A DNA stretch of 64,000 nt from Forficula auricularia (GCA_024734495.1 JALMQS010000278.1:806001-870000); one strand, 5' to 3'; numbered from the stretch's first letter, positions 10,024 to 21,764 are shown. The notes: a model not told the origin generated them from the sequence alone. A program made the numbers and translations.

Positions 10024-11955
10024 TATTCAATTATATTCCATTATATTCCATTATATTCCATTTTATTACATCATATTCCATTTTATTTCATTATATTATA
10101 TTACATTTAATTTTATTACATGATATTAAATATTATTCCATTACATTCTATTTTATTACATTAAATTCGAATATATTCCATTATATTCCATTTTATTACA
10201 TCATATTAAATTTTATTCTATTATATTCCATTATATTGCATTATATTCAATTATATTGCATAATATTCAATTATTTTGCATTTTATTCCATTAAATTACA
10301 TTATATTCCATTATATTGCATTATATTCCATTATATATTGCATTATATATTCCATTATATTCAATTATATTTCATTATATTCCATTTTATTACATCAAAT
10401 TATATTCCATTTTATTAGATTATATTTAATTATATTCCATTATATTCTATTATATTGCTTTATATTCCATTTTATTCCATCATATTGCATCTTATTTCAT
10501 TATATTATATTATATTTAATTTTATTACATAATATTAAATATTATTCCATTATATTCTATTTTATTACATTATATTCATATATATTCCATTATATTCCAT
10601 TTTATTACATCATATTAAATTTTATTCTATTATATTCCATTATATTGCTTATATATTCCATTAAAATACATTATATTCCATTATATTGCATTTTTTTCGA
10701 TTATATTCCATTATATTCAATTATATTGCTTTATATTCCATTAAAATACATTATATTCCATTTTGATTCTAGATTGTATTGATGTTTGGAGGACCTAGCC
10801 ACCGAGGACTTGTGCCTCTAAGCAGGTCGAGAAATAAAGATTTATTTATTTATTACATCATATTAAATTATATTCCATTTTATTAGATCATATTTAATTA
10901 TATTCCATTATATTCTATTATATTGCATTATATTCCATTTTATTCCATCATATTCCATCTTATTTCATTATATTATATTATATTTAATTTTATTACATAA
11001 TATTAAATATTATTCCATTATATTTTATTTTATTACATTATATTCGAATATATTCCATTATATTCCATTTTATTACATCATATTAAATTTTATTTTATTA
11101 TACTCCATTATATTGCATTATATTCAATTATATTGCATAATATTCAATTATTTTGCATTTTATTCCATTAAATTACATTATATTCCATTATATTGCATTA
11201 TATTCCATTTTATTACATCATATTAAATTATATTCCATTATATTTAATTATATTGCTTTATATTCCATTATATTCAATTATATTTCATTATATTCCATTT
11301 TATTACATCATATTAAATTATATTCCATTATATTTAATTATATTTCATTAGATTACATTATATTCTATTTTATTACATCATATTAAATTATATTTCAATA
11401 TATAGCATTATATTCCATTATATTGAATTATATTCCATTATATTTCATTATATTCCATTTTATTACATCATATTAAATTATATTCCATTATATTTAATTA
11501 TATTGCTTTATATTCCATTATATTCAATTATATTTCATTATATTCCATTTTATTACATCATATTAAATTATATTCCATTATATTTAATTATATTTCATTA
11601 GATTACATTATATTCTATTTTATTACATCATATTAAATTATATTTCAATATATAGCATTATATTCCATTATATTTCATTATATTCCATTATCTACAATTA
11701 TATTCAATTTTATTACATCATATTAAATTATATTAATCCATTATATTAACATATATACCATTTTATTACATTATTTAAAATATATTCCATTATATTAAAT
11801 TTTATTACTTCATATTTAATTATATTCCATTATATTCTATTTCATTATATTCTATTATATTTCATTATATTCCATTATATTCCATTTTATAACATAGTAA
11901 ATTACTATATCTATATACCATTATATTTCATTATATTCCATTATATATCTATACA
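10024..11955. repeat. AT-rich satellite array, right block
   Basis: Continuation of the ATTCCATTATATT-type satellite, with higher-order repeats of about 280 bp visible at 11153-11440 against 11440-11700. At 10774-10855 it is interrupted by a LINE 3'-end fragment (GCCACCGAGGACTTGTG, then AATAAAGATTTATTTATT). The long Tyr/Ile-rich ORFs are artefacts. Confidence 0.93.
10774..10855 (+). mobile_element. LINE 3'-end fragment in the satellite
   Basis: Contains GCCACCGAGGACTTGTGCC, close to GCCACCGAGGACTACAGAGG at about 21840, and ends with an AATAAA signal and TTTATTTATTTATT. It looks like a strongly 5'-truncated insertion. Confidence 0.55.
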
Positions 11956-13377
11956 TTATTTTACAAAAATAAAAACGGTTTTAGAAATATGGTGGCCCCC
12001 TAGTATCATTGTGAAAATTTTTAATTGAAATCCCAACCATCAACCAAATTCGAAATTTTAAGAATCCGAATGCCGGGTTCTTGTTGGTTAAATAATATTT
12101 TATATTTAGTAAATTTCTTTTTGTTTAAAAACAACTTCTCTCATTAACAAGATGGAAAAAATTAATTGTAATAATGTATTTAATATCTTCTTATAAAACG
12201 TATATTATTGACAGATGATTTCTTCCAATATGCACTTGTGATTCATAAAATAATTATTTTTCTCCATATTCTCTTAATATGCATAATATGCATTACTTTC
12301 AGTGAGAAACAGAAGGCCAAATGAATTCGCTAGACAGATTGGCATGAGCGACGGGAATGAATTACCGACATTTTCACATTTTACTTAAAGATATCTGCTG
12401 GGAATATTATAAATACTTTGACTTTTCTCTCAAATTATTAGGTCTGTGACTTATTTTTTCTTTTTTAATTTATTTATTTTTACATAATGTCCGTCGAGTA
12501 AGAATGGAGAATTTTATATTTTTCATCGTATGTACTAATTAAAAAGCTGAAATTTTTACACAATCTTTTTGTTTCACAAATATCTTATAAAAATGTACTT
12601 TTAATTATTTCAAAGCATTTTATTACCTAAATGATGAAAATGAGAATTTCAGAAGATTCAGGAAGAGATGAAACTCATAGATCCGTGCATCCGTGTAGAC
12701 TACCAGGACGAAAACTCTAGTGGAAACTTAGATTGATTGTCTAAGATTTTGATTTCTGATTTCTTAAGTAGTAAGGGGCTCCTGATCTTGAGTCATATTA
12801 TCTTTATTTCTCATGGATATTTAGAAGAAATTTAATTTTGATTAATCTAATCAGTTCTTTGCATTGGAGATACAAACATTTTAGGACAAGAACAAACTTT
12901 CTAGGTCTTTCTTTCTTTAGTTATTGTGGGTATCTGAATCCAGACAGAGAGACTGAAAAAAATCATGGTTGAAATGATTTTTCTCCACGATTTAGACATT
13001 TAATAAAACAACTGGAAAAATTTTAGCGTGAATTCAATACTAGATCGTCGCGTCGTCCAAAATAATAATTATTATAGCATACTTCGGTAGTATTCAAACT
13101 ATGGTACTTTAGAAATTTTTACCTATTTTTGAATCCAAAGGTTGCAAAATTACCATGCCACTGCCAATCTCTTTGCGAGCTAAAAAATAATACAAAAAAT
13201 AATTGTATTTTTAAAGACAGCGTTGGTGGGTTCAAAATTAAGGTATCATCAGCACTTTATATACTTTTGGGGCTTTAAACACTTTTTCCTGATCAGCCCT
13301 GACGAGAGGGGGTGGGAACGGGTAGAATCCCTCTGGGCTGGGTTTTTTGAAAATGTGTTGAGAACTTATTTTTACTT
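11956..13377. other. Non-coding stretch, no gene seen
   Basis: Unique-looking AT-rich sequence without a long frame, family motif or defined repeat. Confidence 0.35.
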
Positions 13378-13912
13378 TACTATACAGGGTAAGGTCAAGT
13401 ATTGTAATCGTGCATGAAAAAAGTGATTTTTTTCCTTCTTTTTTTTCGAAATATCTCAAAAACGACTGAAACTATTTTGATTAAAAGAATTGAGCGAAAC
13501 CATGGCATTTCGGTCTACAAAAAATCCCTAATAAGTGATTAGATTTTGGTACATATCGACCCAAAATTAAGGGGGATGTAGGGGGTTAAAAATTAAAAAT
13601 CTAGGCCATTTGAGCAAACTCAACCAAATTTTGTATACATAATCAGTGGGACCCCAGAAGTCTAAAAATGCAAAAACTAACCGTCCAAAATGGGGAGGGA
13701 GGGGCCAAAAAATGAAAATCTAGGCCCTTGTACCAAACTCAACCAAATTTTGTATACATAATCAGTGGGTCCACAGTAATCTAAAAATGAAAAAACTAAC
13801 CCCATCCCCTACATGATTATAAATAATTTTATTAAATATTAAATAGAAGTGAGGTGCCAGGTTGTATGGTAAAGTCAAGTGGATGGCCACATCAGAATAC
13901 GTCAGCTTATTT
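13378..13912 (-). repeat. Dispersed repeat family R1, copy 2
   Basis: Reverse-orientation copy: it begins near TATACAGGGTAAGGTCAAG, carries ATTGTAATCGTGCATG and GAGCGAAACCATGGCATTTC, and ends near GTGGATGGCCACATCAGAA. A central block around GTATACATAATCAGTGGG is locally duplicated. Confidence 0.75.
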
Positions 13913-14124
13913 ACTTTTATATTGTAGTTTGATAACTGTAATACCTCTAAAATAATATACATGTCTACAGATAAAATTATTATTTTGGTTTTGATTATAT
14001 GTATTTGTTTAACTTGGGGCCCGTATCATCCCCCCCCCCTCATGGCCTTGATTTTCACTCCACGGGACTGACTATGATGATTGACTATCTGAAGATTATC
14101 AAACTCTAGCAACATTGCAAATTT

Positions 14125-14139
14125 CATGTTATCTGCTTT
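14125..14139. repeat. Target-site duplication, left copy
   Basis: CATGTTATCTGCTTT is repeated exactly at 19477-19491 and brackets the LINE. Directly inside it lies the TAGTTTTAGTTTT tail of the element. Confidence 0.85.
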
Positions 14140-14578
14140 TAGTTTTAGTTTTAAGAGGATGTTTTTATTAGCCAGAAAAAAAAATATATACAATTTATTA
14201 CAAAGTTACTTCTAACAATCCAAAAGAAGTATAGTATCTTAAATTTAATACAATGAAAAAAGAAAAGGGCCATTTTAAATGGATCCCAGTAGATTTTTTT
14301 TACATAATATAGTTTTTTTTGTAATTTTAATTTTACAATAAGTTTTTTTTTTTGTAATTTTTATTTACATTTGTATAATTAAATTTTTTGAATTTTTGCA
14401 CGGGAAAAGGCTTTGAAAAAACCCGGCCATACAGTTTATTGTTGTTCCAAGGAGGTTAATATATAGAATTATTTATTACAATTTTTACTTAATTTATACT
14501 TTACAATTTAGATTACATAATTTATCAAGTTATTCAAGTATAAGCAGAAGAATTTAAGGTTATAAAAAGATTGAATTA

Positions 14579-17500
14579 TTATTGATAATTTTCAATCCAC
14601 CAGTATTTTTTTATATTTTTCCTTTCAGTCTTGTCTTTTTCAGAGATGGCTCTATTAAATCTATATATTCTATACGGGTCCAAACCATCTAGGTGGGCGT
14701 CGTATTCTATACTTTTATTGTTTTTTCTCCTAAACACATGATAGATGATGGGGATCCCGTTTTCATCTTGTATATATCCTTTATTATCCAAAAATAAAAA
14801 AGCTTCGGGTGGGATAAATCCGGTAGATTTTGTTATTTCAAAATATTGATCGTTCGGATAGAGTGATCCGAATATTAGACTGTTTTCGAAAACATTTGCA
14901 ACTTGGCAGTAGTGGTTTCTTATTAATTTTAGCATAAAGCAGTCTATTCTATTAATTTTGGCTAAGTTATAAATTTTTTCATTACTAATGTAATGTTGGA
15001 AGTTCGAATGTGTAGATCTATGTTTGCCTAAGCATGATCTTAGGCATTTTCTTTCGAAGACTCGGATTTGTTCCATGCCCGATGCACTTTGATTGAACCA
15101 AATATTGCAGCCATAAGTTATTATTGGTCTGACCAATAGTTTGTAGCATTGCAGTTTTATTTCTGGGTCCAGATGCTTGCAGAAGAACAATCTTTTTTGA
15201 CTCATAAATGCAGCCCTGGCTTTTCGCAATTGAATATTTCTATGTAGGTCAAAATATAAATAATTGTCTAAATGTATTCCTAGATATTTTACTATATTTT
15301 TATGTGGAATTTCGGTGTTGTTGAATTTAATATGAAAAGTTTTCCATTCTTTTCTTAGGCTTGAGTTACCTTTTGAGAGAATAGTTCTAAAAAGAATCGT
15401 TTCACATTTTTGTGTATTTATTTTTAGTTTCCACGTTTCATAAAAAGTGTGTATTTTTTCGAATAGATTTTGCAAATGGTTTTGTATGATGGACGGTTTT
15501 TTCCCTGACACATATATAATTAAGTCATCCGCGAAAGCAAGTGCTTTCATGTTTGGGTCGCTATTTAAATTGAAGTATTTCAACAAGTCACTAATGAATA
15601 TGTTAAATAAGATAGGCGAATTAATTGTTCCTTGTTGTAATCCATTTTTCACATAAAAGCGTAAAGATTGTTCTTCTGTTTTGTCAGATACTACAAAAGT
15701 TCTGCCATCAATCATATTCCAAATCATTTTTATTTGATTTTTGTTAAAACCTTTTTTGATTAATTTATATATTAGGCCTTCATGCCATACTGTGTCGAAT
15801 GCCTTTTCGACATCTATTAAACATGCCCCTACGCTTTCTTTGTTGTTCAGGGCCCAGTTTATATCTGAAGTTAATTTTGAAATAGCATGTATGGTTGAGT
15901 GCCTTTTCTTGAAACCGAATTGGTATTCTGATATAATATTATTATCCTCGCAGAAGGCAACTAACTTATTATTAATGATTTTTTCAAAAACTTTGCCCAC
16001 ATTTGAGAGAAGGCTTATCGGCCTTAGATTCGAGAGACTGGTGCAATTGTTTTTCTTTTTTTGAATAGCTACCACATTTGCCTTTTTCCAGTGATTTGGG
16101 AAATATCTATTGTTTATAGCGTTATTAAATAGTATTGTATATGTTTTAGTAATTTTTTTTGGGATATGTTTGAGAACAATGTTAGGAATTTTGTCTGGGC
16201 CAGAGGATTTTTTATTGTTTAAGTTTTTGAAGAGACCTTTTACGGAATTTTCATTTGTAAAGAAATAATCCTCTTCCCAGATAGGGTCAAGCGAGTTATT
16301 TTGCCTGGAGAAGGTACACACAGTGGCTTTTGTTTCCCTTTCTAGGTCCATTTCCTGTTTTATAAGATTTGTATCCCTTTCTATTATGTTATTGAAGAAA
16401 GGTTTCCCCATGTCTTTATTTTGAATGTTTATTGATGCGAAATGAGCTCCTAATAGGTTTAGTTTTTCAGTGTGGTCTGATATTACAAAATTATCATTTT
16501 CATCTTTGTCTATTGTTTGGGGATTAATTTTTGCCTCTGTGACTAATTGTATCTTGTCTTTTGGAATTTTAATTTCATTTGGTAGGGCAGAATAGTGTTT
16601 TTTTCTGAAGATCTGGTTTATTTGAGGGAACATGTTGAGAGAGTCGTTTAATGGAATGTTTTTGATTTTTTCTTTCCAATATTTATCTGTGGATTTTTTG
16701 AATTCCTGTTTCAATTGACTTTTTACATCTGCCAGTAAACCTTTTAGTAGTCTGAAATTTTCCGTGTCTCTATTTAACCAGTTTCGGTAATAATTATTTA
16801 TTTCTCTAAGTAAAAAGCTTTTATATTTTTGAAGTTTTTTTATTTTTGGGTTGATATAGGATTCTACTGAGTTTTTAGCTTTTGTTTTAGGAATATTTTT
16901 TTCAATTGCGGTGTGGATTAATTGTTCTAGCTGGATAATTTTAGAGTCTATTTCTTCGTTTGAGAGATTAGAGTCTGAGGGAATTTCGATTTTGCAATGG
17001 TGATTTAAATAATTGGCAAATGAGTGCCAGTTAGCATTTTTGTAAATAAAATTTGATTTTTGTTCTGTTAATTCAATTTCTAACGTGTTTGTGGAGTGTG
17101 TAACAATTTCAGCCACTAGGGCATTGTGGTCGCTATCATAATCCAAAAGGGGGAGATGATTGTCATCTATTTTGTTTAGGATTTTTAACCTTGCGTCAGT
17201 GAATAGTAAATCCAAGAAGGAGCTTGTTCTTGGGAATGAAGGGAATTTAGAAGCATATAATTTTATTTTAAATTGAATGTCGTTATCATCTATCCATTTT
17301 TTGAGCTTGGTTCCTCTTTGGTTGTTTACCTGGTTTCCCCAGCTATTGTCTTTTGCATTGAAATCCCCTCCTATGATGAAATAATTTGAGAGGTTTTCAA
17401 GGTTTAATGTGCTGAAAATGTTTTCAAATTCAGTTATGAATTCTATACTATTGTGGTTGGTTGCATATGCTGAAATTAAGTATAGTTTTTCTGAGTTTTT

Positions 17501-17833
17501 TAATGAAATTTTGATTGTAGTGGTTTCTATTATTTTTGTATGGGTTAATTTTGGGATATTGATTCGTTTGTATTTTATTTCTTTTTTTATTAAGATAGCT
17601 GTTCCGCCACCTTGTATAGAATCGGGCCTGTCTGTCCTCTCGCAATAGTAGTCAGCAAAGTCAATGATATGCCTACTGTTTAATTTAGTTTCACTGATGA
17701 ACACTATATCTGGGTTGCATTTTTTTAATAAGGTTAAGAGGTTGTGTCTTCTTTGATTTGAGACTATCGAATTAGCGTTCAGTGAAATTATTTTTAGTTT
17801 TTTTATTTGATTAAGATGAGGGTTTTGAGGCAT
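14579..17833 (-). CDS. LINE ORF2: endonuclease-reverse transcriptase
   Basis: An uninterrupted frame of 1084 codons. Residues 1 to about 240 form an APE-type endonuclease, with FISETKL near residue 45, GGDFNAKDNSWG near 155 and YDSDHNAL near 230 matching its catalytic and metal-binding motifs. The central part is a reverse transcriptase: SSGPDKIPNIVLKHIP, then LRPISLLSNVGKVFEKI, LIDVEKAFDTVWH, NGLQQGTINSPILFNIF and the catalytic LAFADDLIIY near residue 765. A thumb and C-terminal region follows, with no RNase H. The ATG lies inside the end of ORF1, suggesting coupled translation. It would nick the target and prime reverse transcription of its own RNA. No stops or frameshifts are seen, so it may still be active, pending ORF1 integrity. 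Confidence 0.93.
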   Translation of the reverse strand: MPQNPHLNQIKKLKIISLNANSIVSNQRRHNLLTLLKKCNPDIVFISETKLNSRHIIDFADYYCERTDRPDSIQGGGTAILIKKEIKYKRINIPKLTHTKIIETTTIKISLKNSEKLYLISAYATNHNSIEFITEFENIFSTLNLENLSNYFIIGGDFNAKDNSWGNQVNNQRGTKLKKWIDDNDIQFKIKLYASKFPSFPRTSSFLDLLFTDARLKILNKIDDNHLPLLDYDSDHNALVAEIVTHSTNTLEIELTEQKSNFIYKNANWHSFANYLNHHCKIEIPSDSNLSNEEIDSKIIQLEQLIHTAIEKNIPKTKAKNSVESYINPKIKKLQKYKSFLLREINNYYRNWLNRDTENFRLLKGLLADVKSQLKQEFKKSTDKYWKEKIKNIPLNDSLNMFPQINQIFRKKHYSALPNEIKIPKDKIQLVTEAKINPQTIDKDENDNFVISDHTEKLNLLGAHFASINIQNKDMGKPFFNNIIERDTNLIKQEMDLERETKATVCTFSRQNNSLDPIWEEDYFFTNENSVKGLFKNLNNKKSSGPDKIPNIVLKHIPKKITKTYTILFNNAINNRYFPNHWKKANVVAIQKKKNNCTSLSNLRPISLLSNVGKVFEKIINNKLVAFCEDNNIISEYQFGFKKRHSTIHAISKLTSDINWALNNKESVGACLIDVEKAFDTVWHEGLIYKLIKKGFNKNQIKMIWNMIDGRTFVVSDKTEEQSLRFYVKNGLQQGTINSPILFNIFISDLLKYFNLNSDPNMKALAFADDLIIYVSGKKPSIIQNHLQNLFEKIHTFYETWKLKINTQKCETILFRTILSKGNSSLRKEWKTFHIKFNNTEIPHKNIVKYLGIHLDNYLYFDLHRNIQLRKARAAFMSQKRLFFCKHLDPEIKLQCYKLLVRPIITYGCNIWFNQSASGMEQIRVFERKCLRSCLGKHRSTHSNFQHYISNEKIYNLAKINRIDCFMLKLIRNHYCQVANVFENSLIFGSLYPNDQYFEITKSTGFIPPEAFLFLDNKGYIQDENGIPIIYHVFRRKNNKSIEYDAHLDGLDPYRIYRFNRAISEKDKTERKNIKKYWWIENYQ

Positions 17834-19173
17834 TAACTAATTTGGTAATTATATCTGTTAAGTTTTGTATATTTTGAGATATGCTTGCGTTTAGGGTTTG
17901 GAGTGTGATTGGAATGTTGTGTAGAGCTATCAGGATGTCATTATTAATAATGTCGGAGGTATTAGTATTATTTATGTTTTGGGTGGTTGGCGTTTGTAAT
18001 TTGTTTACAGTTGCTGCAAATGATTTATTGGGGTTTATGTACTGGTGGATTGTTCTTAATGTATTTTGTTTTTTTTCAAGGTTTTCTTTTTTTTTGCTTC
18101 TACTCGATCTAGGTGCTCTAGAATTTTTTTACATCCCATATAAGATGCTGGGTGACCTGCAGTGTTACATCTAACGCAAAAAAGTTGCTCTTTTGGAATT
18201 GGTGATTCTTTTTTGATATTACAAGCCCCTGGTTGGTGTTGTAAGTTGCATTTACAGCATCGGAATTCCATTTGGCAATTGATTGCGGAATGGTTTAAGC
18301 CTTGGCAATTTCTACAAATTATGACGCCTGTTTTTTTTAATTTTTCCCAATTCACCTTGTGGTGATATAAGAAGTTAATTTTGAGGAGCTCTTCGGGCTT
18401 GCTATCGGGTGATATTTGTACTAATAAGTGAGGGAGATCATATTTTTTTTTCCGATAAAGGTGTTTTAAATTTTTCAATTTTTATGAATTTAATATTTTC
18501 GAAGTTTTGAAGGGAGGTTCTGATCTCTTCGATATCTATATTTTTTGATAGACCTTTAAGTATAAAAGTTTGATTTTTTTCTGCTTTTGGGGTATACGTG
18601 TAGAATGGGATTTGTACATTTTTTAATTCATATATAGCTTTTTTGTAAATTTCGAGTGTTTTTACGAATAGAGTATGATTTTGTTCGCTATGTTTTTTTA
18701 TATTAAAGTCAGTTACCTTAATTTTTTTTGTCATTATATTTATGGTTGTTGCTGTTGATGCTCCTTTGATGTTTATAGGAGGGATTTTTTCTTTTACTTC
18801 CTTCTGGATAGTTTGCTTGGGAGTTGTCGGAGGTTGTGTTGTTGGCTGGCCACGTGTTTCTTTATTCGGTTTTTTTAAAGCTTGTACCTGCTTGGTTGTA
18901 GAAGTCCTTATTTTGTCCATGTGTTGAGGATGCGCTGTAGGTGGTTTGAGGTCTTGAGGCTTGTTTGCTTCAATGTTATCCTCCTTTCGGGGTTTTTTTG
19001 TGTTAGGTTCTTCAGCTTCTGTCTCCATGTCATCCTCCTGGCTGAGGCACTCGAACGGGTTTTCGTGTATAAAATGCACTTTAGTTTTTTTTTAGTTCAC
19101 TTCTAAGTTTTTCGTTTTCTTTTTGAAGAGTTTCGAATTTTTTTAGAAGATTTTGATATTCACTGTTTGCCAT
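17811..19173 (-). pseudogene. LINE ORF1 (gag-like), frame-disrupted
   Basis: Starts most plausibly at the ATG at 19173, encodes a coiled-coil-like, Lys/Glu-rich N-terminus, and later three zinc knuckles (CRNCQGLNHSAINC, CCKCNLQHQPGAC, CVRCNTAGHPASYMGC), the arrangement of Jockey-type gag proteins that bind the element RNA. The reading frame changes three times, each at a homopolymer A run on the coding strand: near 19085-19093, near 18443-18451 and near 18087-18095. On both sides of each run the translation looks like real protein. The frame after the last run ends at a stop at 17811-17813, inside ORF2. The runs could be assembly errors, real decay, or slippery sites. Confidence 0.75.
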
Positions 19174-19476
19174 CTTGTTTCGATTTTTCTTAAGATTTTC
19201 CTTGGATTTTTTGAAAAGGTCCAAGGACCCCCTAATGCTTCTAGTACTAATATGTCCTTTGTGGTTTATTATATTTTTTGCTATTTGTTTATAGCTCAAT
19301 TTCGTTGGAGGAGTTTTAGTTAGTATACTAAAATCATTGACTATTTGTGAGTCTTCCTTGTAAGGGGCACTCACTGTGTCTGGTGCCGCTAGGGGCTCGT
19401 TTGCAGGTAGAAAGGTTCGGGTTTCAATGGGATCAATGGTACGATGTTGCTCCTTTGAAAGTTGAAAGAGAACTGG

Positions 19477-19491
19477 CATGTTATCTGCTTT
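19477..19491. repeat. Target-site duplication, right copy
   Basis: Exact copy of the 15-mer at 14125-14139. An ATG at 19479 lies within it, so that ATG is not the native ORF1 start. Confidence 0.85.
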
Positions 19492-20516
19492 AATAGATTA
19501 AATGCTAAAGTTTCGAATTTCATAGCTCTGAGACTTACGGTTGCGAAATGCAGGGCCTACATACATACTATACATATGTACGCACGGGCCAGTGAATTGT
19601 TGGTCATTTTTTAGCACCGGGGACTAGAATATCCTGTTTTATGTTCTGAACCCCGTTTCAAACTATTAAGGGCATTGATTCCTTCCACCTAGAAGTCACA
19701 AAGTAAAATTAACTTTTTCACCTCGTAAATAGAAGCTCTCAAAGTGTCAGGATCCCGACAGGCGATTACAATATCCTATAACATTACATGATATAGAATA
19801 TATTATATGAAAGTAAAAAAGAACCACTGGATTCCAAATAAAAAAAGCACGATGGGCATTGATTATTTGTCTTCGTCCTTTGTCCATTAAAAAAAAAATA
19901 TTCCCAGGATGGCTTGCACGGGGGTAGGATAAAGAAAAAAAATTCTATTTGCAATTCTTATTTATGATAAATTCTCATGAAAAAAATCCCAACAAGAACT
20001 ATTCTGGAGGCTTATGGCCTTCAATTCTTATTTATTTATTTATTTACAATGTATACAAACAAAGAACCTTGGGTCCCACCAAGTGTTGTACAACACTTAT
20101 AATAAATTCAGGGGCGCCGGGTTTTGAAAATGAGTGGGGCTGCTCACATTCAACAATCAAGGGTTTGTGGGGTATTCCATTCTCCCTGAAAATTTTTAAA
20201 ATCGACCATTCTAAAAATGCAGTTTTAAGTGAATGAACAACATTATTAACATAAACTATTGATTTATTATTATTATATGCTTTTATTCTCCAATGTTGAA
20301 TCAGTACAAAGTTATATCGTTGTTTTCTTTTTTTAAATCTTTAAATCATAGAAATAGTAAATGTGGGCTAATGACGAAAAAAGTAAGAAATAGGAAATTT
20401 TACAGATATGTGAAAAAGCTAAACAATTAAAAATTGTGTAGTCTCTTTTTGTGACCTTATAAAACGGAGACAGGTTTAGTTCAAAAATTAGTCTTTACGG
20501 AATTTGTAATTCTCAT
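19492..20516. other. Non-coding stretch, no gene seen
   Basis: Short ORFs only. Around 20028-20110 a TTATTTATTTATTTAC run and GTGTTGTACAACACTTATAA resemble the 3' tail of a retroelement, but I could not place it in a family. Confidence 0.35.
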
Positions 20517-20741
20517 TCATAAAAAAACTCTTCCTTGGTCGTTTAATGAAAACGTTCGCCACAGTTTAGAGGTTCGCCCTTTTCGCTTCTTGCTTATATA
20601 GACAAGCATGATTGCGTTGTCATTCAATTTTCTTTGAGTCATACTGTTGAGCAGGTAAGTTCTTCTCAGAGTGGAGAAAAAATGTTCTGTTGTACATTTA
20701 GAAACGAGTATAATTAAAGCGATCTTTATCAATTTACCCAT
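20517..20741 (-). pseudogene. hAT transposase fragment, C-terminal dimerisation region
   Basis: The 74-residue frame contains TTEHFFSTLRRT followed by SMTQRKLNDNAIML, the signature of the hATC dimerisation domain of hAT transposases (family pattern ERxFSxLRRIK, then S-MTQ-RLN-LA-L). Nothing resembling the rest of the transposase is nearby, so this is an isolated remnant. Confidence 0.65.
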
Positions 20742-21240
20742 TTATGAGAGGACAAGAAGCACACTAGGTCTTCAGTACTTTGAACGATAAAATTTTTAGA
20801 GTGACATACATCTAATCATCATATTTCTATGTAAAATTAATCTTTCAGGTTCAGTCATCCTTATAAATTCTATTACATAAATACAATTTCTAGCTTTGAA
20901 AAAAAAGAAATGTTTCAATTTCTTTGAAGTAGTCTCTTAAAACAGGTTTAGAAAATGGATAATCGAAATAGTTGATCACATGTATCGAGTCTTGAAATTC
21001 CAATTTCCTACTTTTGTCTCCGTTTTCTATCCACATTGTTTTCTAAACTAAAATCAAAAAACATCCAAATCGTTACTCTTGAAATTGCATTTAAATTAAT
21101 TATATGTATCATATTCTCAGAGGTAAATCATTTGTTTTTCTCTTTGTTGCCCCTTTTATATTCCTACATTTAAAAAATGATTGAAATGATAAATTGTTAA
21201 ATTGAAAGTTTTTTTGCCGAGAGTAGCAGAATTTTTATAT

Positions 21241-21490
21241 ATTGAAGGGGACAATAAAAGAGTGTGTCTTCTGCTGGAACTACACATTTTATTTATTTAT
21301 AACGAGACTATAGTTTCGAGGGCTTTGCCCTCTTCATCAGTCTTTTACAATGGATTCACATAAATTAATTCCTGTGAATCCATTGTAATAGACTAATGAA
21401 GAGCAAAACCCTCGAAACTATAGTCTCGTTATAAATAAATAAAATTTATAATTCCAGCAGAAGACACACTCTTTTATTGTCTCCTTCAAT
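21241..21490. mobile_element. Inverted pair of hammerhead-bearing repeats
   Basis: A palindrome of about 110-bp arms around a loop near 21360. Each arm carries AGAGTGTGTCTTCTGCTGGA, a TTTATTTATTTATAACGAG block and a hammerhead-like core. The left arm, on the minus strand at about 21301-21345, reads CTGATGA, an extra A, stem II GAGGGC/GCCCTC, GAAA, CTATAG, TC. The right arm, on the plus strand at 21389-21425, has CTAATGA and mismatches in stem II. TTGCCGAGAGTAGCAGA at 21214-21230 lies just outside, as at 51151. Confidence 0.65.
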
Positions 21491-21764
21491 GATAAATTGT
21501 TGTAAATATGGCCTGGTTTCACTGGATGATCAAATTGTAAATAATTATGTAATTTTAAGTTGATTAAAAAAACAATTTTGTTAAAAAAAAGTCATAAAAT
21601 GTTTCACATTTTCCTGTTTCAAATGTTTTTTAAGCTTGTCAATCCCACTAAGTACCTATATCATTATAATAACTTAAATGACCTTGAAATATCAACTCAT
21701 ATTTTGAATAGGCTTGTTTATATAACACTTTGAATAGTTAGACTAATTATTATTTCAATCTTTC

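Larger units (their letters stand above)
14140..19476 (-). mobile_element. Full-length Jockey-like non-LTR retrotransposon
   Basis: Two-ORF LINE on the minus strand, about 5.34 kb, bounded by an exact 15-bp target duplication. It has a 5' leader of about 300 nt, a gag-like ORF1 with three zinc knuckles, an ORF2 with an APE-type endonuclease and a reverse transcriptase, a 3' UTR of about 440 nt, and a short A-rich tail (AAACT repeats), not a long poly(A). ORF1 and ORF2 overlap by 23 nt. The intact ORF2 and perfect duplication suggest a young insertion. The Jockey assignment rests on the CCHC array, the APE and RT order and the lack of an RNase H domain after the RT; an I-type clade is not fully excluded. 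Confidence 0.88.

Noticed and set aside
10236..11386. Several 60-168-residue Tyr/Ile-rich ORFs
   Set aside because: Same satellite artefact.
15447..17648. Plus-strand ORFs of 65-107 residues
   Set aside because: Antisense shadows of LINE ORF2.
18742..19106. Plus-strand hydrophobic ORFs
   Set aside because: Antisense to LINE ORF1.
21389..21425. Second hammerhead core in the 21241-21490 palindrome
   Set aside because: CTAATGA replaces the essential CTGATGA and stem II is broken, so I do not claim it as a ribozyme by itself.
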